Source of the DNA: Dehalococcoidia bacterium
Lineage (GTDB): Bacteria; Chloroflexota; Dehalococcoidia; Dehalococcoidales; Fen-1064
Reading direction: 5' to 3'
DNA: 13,381 nucleotides
Assembly (NCBI GenBank): GCA_003153075.1
Contig: PMBW01000354.1
Location: 345-13,725 of the forward strand
Made by a program: the position numbers and the translations under genes. The notes under the pieces are model-generated. The model was not told where the DNA came from. It did no database searches and saw nothing but the letters and a program-made list of their open reading frames with translations. Of the stretch, positions 6,681 through 12,681 are shown one piece after another. Numbering within the stretch: position 1 is the first letter of the stretch; each line of letters opens with the position of its first letter.

Positions 6681-7166
6681 CTACACTGTTAAATCATGCT
6701 CTTCCTGCAACTTCGTTCCATCTCTAATAATTACGCAGAGTATTACCAGGATGATGCTCACCAGCAGTAAACTGAAATTCATCGTTAGTATTGAATATCC
6801 AATAAGCAAATTACTTATCTTCGCGGTGATCTGCACATTACTTTTGTTGAATACAATATTATTTTTGAAATTAGCAAATAAGTATTGCGCTTTTTTTATT
6901 ATTTGGAGCTGCAAAGCCACAACGACTCCAACGTATGGCAGCGCGATAATTTTTAAAATGAGCGCCCAGTTGTAAATCTCCCTTATGTTACTGGTGGCAT
7001 CCATTTTTATGACTTGATCCGCAATCCAGTCTCCCACCGGTTTGGAAAAAAGCAGCATTGCGAATACCACACCCGCGATTATTGAGCCCACCAGCACAAC
7101 CCACCATGCGATTTTTAAAATTACACCGACTACTGACGACAATGACTTTTCCCCAAAACATTTCAT
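6681..7166 (-). CDS. DUF2975 family membrane protein
   Basis: A 161-residue protein with four predicted membrane segments (about 11-38, 67-89, 112-128 and 131-147). A short outer loop after the first segment contains KPVGDWIADQVIK. The family pattern NNIVFNKSNVQ (102-112) follows the second membrane segment, and the cytoplasmic tail is IRDGTKLQEEHDLTV, very like the REGxELKEExELTV end of DUF2975 proteins. The function of the family is not known; its constant pairing with a small HTH protein suggests control of the regulator by a membrane signal. GGAGGG eight bases before the ATG gives strong initiation. It is the first gene of the operon behind the promoter at 7195-7224. Confidence 0.88.
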   Translation of the reverse strand: MKCFGEKSLSSVVGVILKIAWWVVLVGSIIAGVVFAMLLFSKPVGDWIADQVIKMDATSNIREIYNWALILKIIALPYVGVVVALQLQIIKKAQYLFANFKNNIVFNKSNVQITAKISNLLIGYSILTMNFSLLLVSIILVILCVIIRDGTKLQEEHDLTV

Positions 7167-7194
7167 GTTAATCCCTCCAATATCTTCATAGACA

Positions 7195-7224
7195 ACTATA
7201 AAACAGTTATTAGCTGTTTGTCAA
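7195..7224 (-). promoter_or_regulatory. Promoter of the DUF2975-HTH-lipoprotein operon
   Basis: Read on the minus strand, TTGACA (7224-7219) is followed by an 18-base spacer and TATAGT (7200-7195). The predicted start is near 7188, giving a leader of about 20 bases that contains the GGAGGG of the DUF2975 gene. The spacer is almost entirely filled by a palindrome (next entry). Confidence 0.75.
7201..7219. promoter_or_regulatory. 19-bp palindromic operator inside the promoter spacer
   Basis: AAACAGTTATTAGCTGTTT is a 19-base palindrome centred on 7210, with eight of nine arm positions matching. It occupies the DNA between the -35 and -10 hexamers, a position where a bound repressor would block RNA polymerase. 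The natural candidate ligand is the Cro/C1 protein encoded in the same operon; that assignment is inference. Confidence 0.7.
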
Positions 7225-7231
7225 GTATTAT

Positions 7232-7248
7232 TTATTGATATTCAATAA
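7232..7248. promoter_or_regulatory. Second, AT-rich palindrome upstream of the -35
   Basis: TTATTGATATTCAATAA has perfect 7-base arms around a 3-base centre. Its centre (7240) is 30 bp, about three helical turns, from the centre of the operator at 7210. The sequence differs from that operator, so it may be a weaker site, a site for another protein, or chance in AT-rich DNA. Confidence 0.35.
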
Positions 7249-7329
7249 TTTATATGTATTATTTAATATCTATTGCCTTATAAATAACAGCTTCCAAGGA
7301 TCTGCGCTCATGAAGATATCAACACCCAT

Positions 7330-7355
7330 AAAAAAGCCTCCCTGGGTGGGAGGCT
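7330..7355 (-). terminator. Rho-independent terminator of the cyclopropane synthase gene
   Basis: AGCCTCCC (7335-7342) and GGGAGGCT (7348-7355) form a perfect 8-bp stem with a 5-base loop. On the minus strand it is followed by six T residues. It begins 26 bases after the stop of the gene at 7382-8503, so it ends that transcript and insulates the DUF2975 operon. Confidence 0.92.
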
Positions 7356-7381
7356 GTGCTAATATCTAAAAATAAACAGCT

Positions 7382-8503
7382 TCACCGGATAGATTTGTAA
7401 CCGCCGGCCACACCCTTCGGCGAAAGCACGATCTGCCACAATTGATTGCTTCTGGCACGGAACGACCCGGCGCAGGAAAGCAAATAATATTTCCACATCC
7501 GGTGGAACCTTTCATCATACTTCGATTTTAGTTTATCCCGGTTTTTCTCCAGGTTGCTGTGCCAGGCCATCAGTGTTTTATCATAATCGGCGCTGAAGTT
7601 GTGCCAGTCTTCCATCACAAACAACCCCTCGATCGACCGGCTTAACTGTTGGATTGAAGGCAGCATCCCGTTGGGAAAGATGTACCGGTTAATCCACGGA
7701 TCCACTGATTTCACCGATGTATTGCCGCCGATGGTATGCAATAAAAACAGTCCGTCGTCATCCAGGCAGCGGCGGACTACTTCCATATACGTGCGGTAGT
7801 TTTTATAACCGACATGCTCGATCATGCCCACCGATACGATCCGGTCGAATTTTTCGTTGACATCCCGGTAATCCTGTAATCTGATTTCTATGGGCAGTCC
7901 GGCGTTTAGAGTTTGTGCCAACTCTACTTGCTCTTTCGAAACCGTTATCCCGACAACTTTCACCGCGTATTTTTCAGCGGCGTATTTTGCGAAACTGCCC
8001 CATCCGCAGCCGATATCCAGCACTTTCATCCCCGGCTGCAGGCCCAGTTTACGGCAAATTAGTTCCAGTTTATTTTCCTGCGCTATATCCAGATTCGGCG
8101 CGTCTTGCCAGTATGCGCAACTGTAAACCATGCGTTTATCCAGCATATTGATAAATAGGTCGTTGCCCAGGTCGTAGTGTTTTTCGCCGATCTGAAAAGC
8201 CCGGGTTTTTGATTGCCTGTTCAGCAGCCGGGCCAGTAAAACCTGATAGATTAGCGCAGTATTCTTTTTAATCCCTTTTTGTATTTGTGCCCGGATTACA
8301 CGGGAAAAGAATTCATCCAGCGCGGGGCTGTCCCACCAGCCGTCCATGTACGCTTCCCCCATGCCCATCGTGGCTTGCGACAAGACGGTCTGGTAAAACC
8401 TCTGATTGTGTACGCTGATATCCCAGGGATTACTGCCGTTAACTTTGATCCCGGCCAGCGATAGTAATTGCTGTGCGGTTTCTTCGAATTTATCTGTTTT
8501 CAT
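7382..8503 (-). CDS. cfa: Cyclopropane-fatty-acyl-phospholipid synthase
   Basis: A 373-residue protein, close to the E. coli enzyme in length. An N-terminal helical domain (about 1-105, with GMGEAYMDGWWDSP at 47-60) precedes a class I methyltransferase domain. That domain has motif I VLDIGCGWGSFAKYAAE (161-177), YSCAYW (127-132), the catalytic GMIEHVG (226-232) and YIFPNGMLPS (274-283). The C-terminal LLSCAGSFRARSNQLWQ (341-357) is also characteristic. The enzyme uses S-adenosylmethionine to add a methylene across the double bond of unsaturated acyl chains in membrane phospholipids. GGAG lies nine bases before the ATG. It ends in a strong terminator. A related mycolic-acid-type or other fatty acid methyltransferase is possible but less likely given the close fit. 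Confidence 0.93.
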   Translation of the reverse strand: MKTDKFEETAQQLLSLAGIKVNGSNPWDISVHNQRFYQTVLSQATMGMGEAYMDGWWDSPALDEFFSRVIRAQIQKGIKKNTALIYQVLLARLLNRQSKTRAFQIGEKHYDLGNDLFINMLDKRMVYSCAYWQDAPNLDIAQENKLELICRKLGLQPGMKVLDIGCGWGSFAKYAAEKYAVKVVGITVSKEQVELAQTLNAGLPIEIRLQDYRDVNEKFDRIVSVGMIEHVGYKNYRTYMEVVRRCLDDDGLFLLHTIGGNTSVKSVDPWINRYIFPNGMLPSIQQLSRSIEGLFVMEDWHNFSADYDKTLMAWHSNLEKNRDKLKSKYDERFHRMWKYYLLSCAGSFRARSNQLWQIVLSPKGVAGGYKSIR

Positions 8504-8644
8504 CGTTCAGAACTCCATTCGAATTATTCTAAATTTTAAAAAGCGCGCGAAACCAGCAGATCTTTTACACATATTAATGCAGCCTGATACCGGATATTCA
8601 TTAAAATATTTGCCCCGACAATTTAGTAAAATACCGGCAAAGTG

Positions 8645-9010
8645 TCAGCTGGTCTGAAGCTCTTCTACTGTCACTTTAACGACATTTTTTATCTTCATGT
8701 TGCGGGCGGCCATTTCAGCCGCGGCTTTATCGAAGATTTCGCCGGAAGTGATGATTTCGCCCTTGCCCCAGATCCGGCAGCCCTTATGCGAAGCCGCATC
8801 CAGGCAGAGGATAGCAACCTGTGGATTTTCCTTGATATTGGCGATGGTGCGCGGGGAAGCGACATCCGCAAACAGAACATGCTCATCGTCCATCACGCGC
8901 AGTGACCCTTTCGCCGAGACGTTGGGCTTGCCGCTTTTGCTGGCGGTGGCTACATAGGCCGGACGCATTGTTCCGATTGCTTTTTTTGCTTCTTCGGTAA
9001 GTTTTGCCAT
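8645..9010 (-). CDS. Pyridoxamine 5'-phosphate oxidase-like FMN-binding protein
   Basis: A 121-residue product starting MAKLTEEAKKAIGTMRPAYVA. It has the split-barrel pattern of the PPOX family: YVATASKSGKPNVSAKGSLRV (parts of 19-39), then DEHVLFADVASPRTIANIKENPQVAI (parts of 42-67), and a late strand CRIWGKGEII (78-87). Such small proteins bind FMN, F420 or haem and often act as flavoreductases; only the fold can be claimed. GGAGG just before the ATG at 9010 fixes the start; a longer frame reaching 9085 lacks a ribosome binding site and adds unlike sequence. It is 141 bases upstream of cfa on the same strand, so read-through into cfa is possible. Confidence 0.87.
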   Translation of the reverse strand: MAKLTEEAKKAIGTMRPAYVATASKSGKPNVSAKGSLRVMDDEHVLFADVASPRTIANIKENPQVAILCLDAASHKGCRIWGKGEIITSGEIFDKAAAEMAARNMKIKNVVKVTVEELQTS

Positions 9011-9137
9011 GTTAACCTCCATTTTCAATCCGGAATAGGTACGGTGACTCCATTTTACGCCAATGCTGTTTTCACAACAAGTCAATGTAAGGGGCTACGA
9101 GGGAATAGTGAGACTAGTGTCCCTGCCTGTCCGATAC

Positions 9138-9164
9138 TGTCGTTCCCGCGAACGCGGGAATCCA
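9138..9164 (+). repeat. Terminal hairpin, left end of the MITE-like unit
   Basis: TGTCG is followed by a perfect 8-bp stem TTCCCGCG/CGCGGGAA (9143-9160) with an AA loop, and then TCCA. The layout (TGTCnTTCCC...GGGAATCCA) is of the type found as dispersed dRS3-like repeats in many bacterial genomes. Confidence 0.75.
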
Positions 9165-9282
9165 ACTAACTAATATGGGTTAAAAACGATGGTCTGACAA
9201 GGTTTACAGGAGAACAAGCCGGACAATCTGATAGTCTTCCTGTACTGAATAACAGACGGTACATTAAATTAAGACTATTTTA

Positions 9283-9310
9283 TGGATTCCCGATCAGGTC
9301 GGGAAAGACA
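9283..9310 (-). repeat. Terminal hairpin, right end of the MITE-like unit
   Basis: TGGA is followed by a 7-bp stem TTCCCGA/TCGGGAA (9287-9305) with a 5-base loop, and then AGACA. It begins 6 bases beyond the stop of the carboxypeptidase gene, so it will be copied into the 3' end of that mRNA, though no U-run makes it a standard terminator. Confidence 0.7.
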
Positions 9311-9316
9311 AACTAT

Positions 9317-10846
9317 TTACCCGTAAATCAGCGCGAATTTATCATTCAGGTACCGGATGAAATCGGAGGAATCAAATGGCTTTCCTGTCGCCTGTCTGAT
9401 CAGCTCGGACGGCGTGTAAAGACTGCCCTTTTTATGCACATGCTCTCTCAACCAGGTGAGCGGAACCGAAAATTCCCCGCTCCGGATGGATTCGTCCAGT
9501 GACGGGATTTCTTTCCGCATGGCCGCCTCGAGTTGTGCCGCATAGGCCGACCCGAAAGAATAGACCGGGAAATAACCGAAGGATCCCCATGACCAGTGTA
9601 CATCCTGCAAAACGCCTTTATCGTCATCCAGTACGTATAAGCCGAGGTATTCCTTGTATTTTTGCCGCCATACTTCCGGCAGCCGCCCCACTTCCAGCAC
9701 GCCGTTGATCAGGTCGCGCTCGATCTCGAAACGGATGATGATGTGCAGGTGGTAGGTGAATTCATCAGCCATAATACGGACAAACGACGGCTCGATGCGG
9801 TTCACAAAACGGAAAAATTCCTCGAAACCGATGACTGCTGTTTCTTTCACAAAGATTTCCTTGAACCGCGGGAACCAGTATTCCCAGAAAGGACGGCTTC
9901 TGGCAAGATTGTTTTCGTAGAAACGGCTCTGACATTCGTGGATGCTTAAACTGACCGCGTTACCCATTGGGGTACCCTTGTATTTGTCCTGCAGACCCTG
10001 CTCGTAGATCCCGTGACCGGCTTCGTGCACGGTCGAGAATAGCGCATGCATCGGGTCCTGCGCCAGGAAAGTCGTTGTTATCCTGACATCCCCGGTATCG
10101 ATGCGGTTGGTGAAAGGATGCTCCGAGACATCCAGCCGTCCCGCGTTATAATCAAATCCTAATGCGGCAGAAACCTGCCTGGTAAACATCCGTTGTTTCT
10201 CGATGTCAAAGGTTTTCCCCTTAAACAGGTCGGCGGACGGTTTGTTTTTCGCGGTTTGCAGTTTTTGCAGCATGGGAATCAGCGTTGCTTTAACCTGTGT
10301 GAATAGCTCCTCGCACTGCGCGGCGGTCAGCCCTTCTTCGTACTTATCGATCAGGGAATCATATGCATTTTGCCCCCCAGCGAGGTAGTGCGCCTCTTCG
10401 CGCACTGTTTTGATAACCTCCTCCAGTTTGGGGGCAAAAAAATAATAACCGTTCTCCCGCTTTGCCTTTTGCCAGACATCGAAAGCTTCGCTGTACAAGG
10501 CGGCTGCCCTGGCCACAAATTCCGCGGGTAATTTGATCTCACGCTCATATTCGCGTTTCCATTCGCGCAGGTTGGCGGCTTCGTCGGGCATCCATAAACC
10601 GGCCTGCGTTATTTTCAGCAGCTCGCCAATACGCGGTTCGGTCAATTTTTGGTGGTAGAGTTTGGTAGCATAGGAGACCATTTCGGCGCGGGAGGCGGAA
10701 CCGCCGGCCGGCATGTAAACCTGCTGGTCCCAGCTCGCCAGGTTAGAAATGCTGTTGATCAATTGTAATTCCCGCGACCTTTGCACCAGTTCCTGATATG
10801 CTTGCGCCGGATTGATCCCGCGGCTGCTGTAAGCTTTTGAATTCAT
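9317..10846 (-). CDS. M32 family metallocarboxypeptidase (Taq-type)
   Basis: A 509-residue, mostly helical protein of normal length for the family. It shows the ordered M32 motifs: HPFTNRIDTGDVRITT (243-258), the zinc site HEAGHGIYEQG (274-284) with His274, Glu275 and His278, the third-ligand motif IHECQSRFYEN (302-312) with Glu304, RIMADEFTYHLH (357-368) and GVLQDVHWSWGSFGYFP (411-427). It should remove C-terminal amino acids from peptides in the cytosol, with broad specificity. In most relatives I know the third motif reads HESQS; here it has Cys305. The start at 10846 is chosen because GGGGAGG lies eight bases before this ATG; an in-frame GTG at 10855 overlaps that site and is unlikely to be used. 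It stands alone between two repeat-containing gaps. Confidence 0.95.
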   Translation of the reverse strand: MNSKAYSSRGINPAQAYQELVQRSRELQLINSISNLASWDQQVYMPAGGSASRAEMVSYATKLYHQKLTEPRIGELLKITQAGLWMPDEAANLREWKREYEREIKLPAEFVARAAALYSEAFDVWQKAKRENGYYFFAPKLEEVIKTVREEAHYLAGGQNAYDSLIDKYEEGLTAAQCEELFTQVKATLIPMLQKLQTAKNKPSADLFKGKTFDIEKQRMFTRQVSAALGFDYNAGRLDVSEHPFTNRIDTGDVRITTTFLAQDPMHALFSTVHEAGHGIYEQGLQDKYKGTPMGNAVSLSIHECQSRFYENNLARSRPFWEYWFPRFKEIFVKETAVIGFEEFFRFVNRIEPSFVRIMADEFTYHLHIIIRFEIERDLINGVLEVGRLPEVWRQKYKEYLGLYVLDDDKGVLQDVHWSWGSFGYFPVYSFGSAYAAQLEAAMRKEIPSLDESIRSGEFSVPLTWLREHVHKKGSLYTPSELIRQATGKPFDSSDFIRYLNDKFALIYG

Positions 10847-10965
10847 CTGCAACACCTCCCCACACCGGAAAATCGTGTGGAAACTTGCCTCTTTTCTGAT
10901 ATTAAAGTATCACAAAGGCATTATATTATCAATGTTTGCGATAGGCGGCCGACACAAGGGTTAGT

Positions 10966-11012
10966 CCCATTGCGAGGAGCCATTCCGCAGAAGGACGACG
11001 TGGCAATCTCCC
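10966..11012. repeat. Dispersed repeat with inverted ATTGC / GCAAT ends
   Basis: CCCATTGCGAGGAGC at the left and CGACGTGGCAATCTCC at the right are inverted at their tips (ATTGC and GCAAT), with an internal GCAGAAGGACG stretch. I recall this ATTGCGAGGAGC...GGCAATCTC pattern as an abundant intergenic repeat in several anaerobic bacterial groups; its mobility is unknown. Confidence 0.5.
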
Positions 11013-11043
11013 GAAATATTTTTCATGTTGGGATTACTTAATT

Positions 11044-11080
11044 AATTGGAAACTCATCACTTCTTTTTTAATTTCCAATT
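11044..11080. repeat. Inverted repeat downstream of the methyltransferase gene
   Basis: AATTGGAAA (11044-11052) and TTTCCAATT (11072-11080) are perfect 9-base arms around a 19-base centre. It lies about 45 bases beyond the methyltransferase stop, so it could be a 3'-end hairpin of the cdsA-plsC-methyltransferase transcript; on the minus strand it is followed by AATTAAG, not a U-run. Confidence 0.45.
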
Positions 11081-11114
11081 TTAGTATTATTTAGTATTTA
11101 GATATTAGTATTTA
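11081..11114. repeat. AT-rich 10-bp tandem repeat
   Basis: Three copies of TTAGTATTTA or its one-to-two-base variant start at 11081, 11091 and 11105. They lie directly after the stop of the methyltransferase gene in the direction of transcription. This is a microsatellite-like tract with no evident function. Confidence 0.6.
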
Positions 11115-11125
11115 GAATTTTATCT

Positions 11126-11935
11126 TCAAGGCTTCTGCGCCAGCGTGACTGAGTAATTGAACTTCTCATCGCCGGTAGTCTTCATGATCTTAAACCCGGC
11201 CGTTTCCGCCCAACCGTTCATTTGCGCGGCGGAGCGCATCGTCATGCGTAAAGGTTGCCCCCGCAGATCGGTGAAAACCCCCTGCGCAAATTCCTGGTTC
11301 ACGTGCCGGGCCTGGTTGGTGAAAAGAAAACACCCCTTCGCCGGCAGAATATCGTACAGCAGGGACATGCTTTTTTGTACCAGCGCGTCTTCGTTGATCC
11401 AGTCATAAAACCCGGATGAAACGGCGATATTGGCTTTGGGAGTGACCGCACCCAATGATTCGGCGCTGAAAGCGTCCCCGGTGCTGAAACTGATGCCCTT
11501 AACACCGAGCGCTAAAGCATTCTTTTCCCCGCGGGCCAGCGCTTCTTTATCGATGTCCCGGCAGAGAACAACGACGTCAGCCATCCCCTCTTTACTTTTC
11601 ACATCCAGGATATAGCGCGCGGACCCGGCGGCAATATCCACTACTGTGGGCTGGCGCTGCAACATCCTCTGCACATAAATTCCTTCGACCAGGTACTGCT
11701 CGAGATTGGCTTTTCTGGTCCTGACGTCTTCCCACCCTGCATTGGCAAGGTAAACCTTGTCCAGCCATTTCCCGATCAGAAACCGGCCGTGCGGCTGGTT
11801 CTGGTAGATATAATCCAGCATCACCCCGGAGGTCAGCCCTTTTTTAGTGACCAGCCGGATGCCGTCGCTGGTCTGCCCGATTGTCCTGACGCCTAAACGG
11901 GTAAAAAAGATCTGTATTTTTATCCGGAAGTTCAT
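11126..11935 (-). CDS. Class I SAM-dependent methyltransferase, Methyltransf_20-like, coupled to plsC
   Basis: A 269-residue protein. An N-terminal part contains GVMLDYIYQNQPHGRFLIGK (37-56) and YLANAGWEDVRTRKANLEQ (62-80), a pattern I associate with the putative methyltransferase family Methyltransf_20. A Rossmann methyltransferase core follows, with motif I VVDIAAGSARYIL (98-110), the acidic end of strand 2 at CRDIDKEAL (125-133), GDAF (153-156) and SSGFYDWI (173-180). A mild helix-rich C-terminus ends at 269. The substrate is unknown. The ATG overlaps the plsC stop (ATGA), and AGGAGGT lies nine bases before it, so translation is coupled. Placement behind cdsA and plsC suggests a lipid or membrane-linked substrate. 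Confidence 0.85.
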   Translation of the reverse strand: MNFRIKIQIFFTRLGVRTIGQTSDGIRLVTKKGLTSGVMLDYIYQNQPHGRFLIGKWLDKVYLANAGWEDVRTRKANLEQYLVEGIYVQRMLQRQPTVVDIAAGSARYILDVKSKEGMADVVVLCRDIDKEALARGEKNALALGVKGISFSTGDAFSAESLGAVTPKANIAVSSGFYDWINEDALVQKSMSLLYDILPAKGCFLFTNQARHVNQEFAQGVFTDLRGQPLRMTMRSAAQMNGWAETAGFKIMKTTGDEKFNYSVTLAQKP

Positions 11936-12681
11936 CTTCTTTGTACCTCCTCCCTTTGCAGTTTTAATCGCTTTACACGCTGTTCCAGGTCCAGGGCCGC
12001 ATCTGTGTTCTCCAATCCATCCAAAGGGGCTTCCCAGTAGCGCAGGGGTTCGCCGAAGACTACTTCAATTTTCGCCGGGCGCGGGAATTTGGTGGATTTA
12101 GGCATGCTCTGCAGCGTCCCCCGGATATAGACAGGGATGATCGGCACTTTAGCCCGTCTGCTCAGCATGATCGCGCCCGCCTTGAAACTGCCGATTTCAC
12201 CGGTGACCGTCCTCGTCCCTTCCGGAAAGATGATAATGCTGCGCTTGTCTTTCAGTTTGGTCAAGGAAATCTGCAATCCGGCCTTTTCCGTCCCGATCCT
12301 ATCCAGCGGGATCACATTCGCGATCAACCGCGACCAGAACGAAACCATTCCGTTCCGGAAAAAATAATCCTTGGCCGCCGCGGCAAACATCCGGTTGACA
12401 TACCGCAGCGGTAAAGCGGCAAAAATCGCCATCGTATCCATATGGCTGGAATGATTGGGTGTAATGATGCAGGGCCAATTGTCGATCAAAGCTTCACGAT
12501 TAATCACGGTCAGTTTGTTGTAGCGGCGGATAAACGGATGCAGCGCGGCATGGAGCATATAGCGGCCGCCCCTCGTAACCGGGCTGTCTCGCACGAGGTC
12601 ATAAGGGGTAGGCGGCGGCGCATAGTCCCACTCAAAGGGGTCTTTTACCGGTTCCGCGTGAACTGTTTCATCATTGCCCAA
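11932..12681 (-). CDS. plsC: 1-acyl-sn-glycerol-3-phosphate acyltransferase
   Basis: The 249-residue product has the acyltransferase motifs NHSSHMD (76-82; the HX4D catalytic pair His77 and Asp82), IPLDRIG (124-130), FPEGTRT (152-158) and IIPVYIRGT (181-189). It makes phosphatidic acid from lysophosphatidic acid at the inner face of the membrane, feeding CdsA. The start is uncertain. A TTG at 12681 behind AGGTGG overlaps the cdsA stop by 11 bases and is preferred here. An ATG at 12726 would overlap cdsA by 56 bases and has no ribosome binding site; an ATG at 12558 would still keep the whole catalytic domain. The C-terminus overlaps the methyltransferase ATG. Acyltransferases acting on other acceptors share these motifs, but the cdsA neighbour favours this role. 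Confidence 0.88.
   Translation of the reverse strand: MGNDETVHAEPVKDPFEWDYAPPPTPYDLVRDSPVTRGGRYMLHAALHPFIRRYNKLTVINREALIDNWPCIITPNHSSHMDTMAIFAALPLRYVNRMFAAAAKDYFFRNGMVSFWSRLIANVIPLDRIGTEKAGLQISLTKLKDKRSIIIFPEGTRTVTGEIGSFKAGAIMLSRRAKVPIIPVYIRGTLQSMPKSTKFPRPAKIEVVFGEPLRYWEAPLDGLENTDAALDLEQRVKRLKLQREEVQRR

Larger units (their letters stand above)
9138..9310. mobile_element. Possible MITE of 173 bp
   Basis: The two end hairpins are inverted relative to each other: the right end read in reverse is TGTCTTTCCCG...CGGGAATCCA, matching the left end except in the loops and one base near the tip. The 118 bases between contain no open frame with a ribosome binding site. This is the structure of a non-autonomous element, but two independent dispersed repeats would look the same. 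I could not identify a target-site duplication. Confidence 0.4.
9011..9316. other. Intergenic region holding a MITE-like repeat
   Basis: There is no protein gene in these 306 bases. The stretch from 9138 to 9310 is bounded by two hairpins in inverted orientation (see repeat entries). The 9011-9137 part should contain the promoter of the gene at 8645-9010, but I found no convincing hexamer pair. Confidence 0.5.
10847..11125. other. Intergenic region with dispersed and tandem repeats
   Basis: No gene. From right to left it holds an AT-rich tandem repeat (11081-11114), a long-armed hairpin (11044-11080), an inverted-end repeat (10966-11012) and the upstream region of the carboxypeptidase. In that last part a TATAAT (minus strand, near 10922-10927) and a TTGATA-like hexamer are present but not in a convincing arrangement. 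Confidence 0.5.

Noticed and set aside
6343..6975. A 210-codon plus-strand open frame
   Set aside because: It is antisense to the lipoprotein, HTH and DUF2975 genes, all of which have good ribosome binding sites and recognisable domains.
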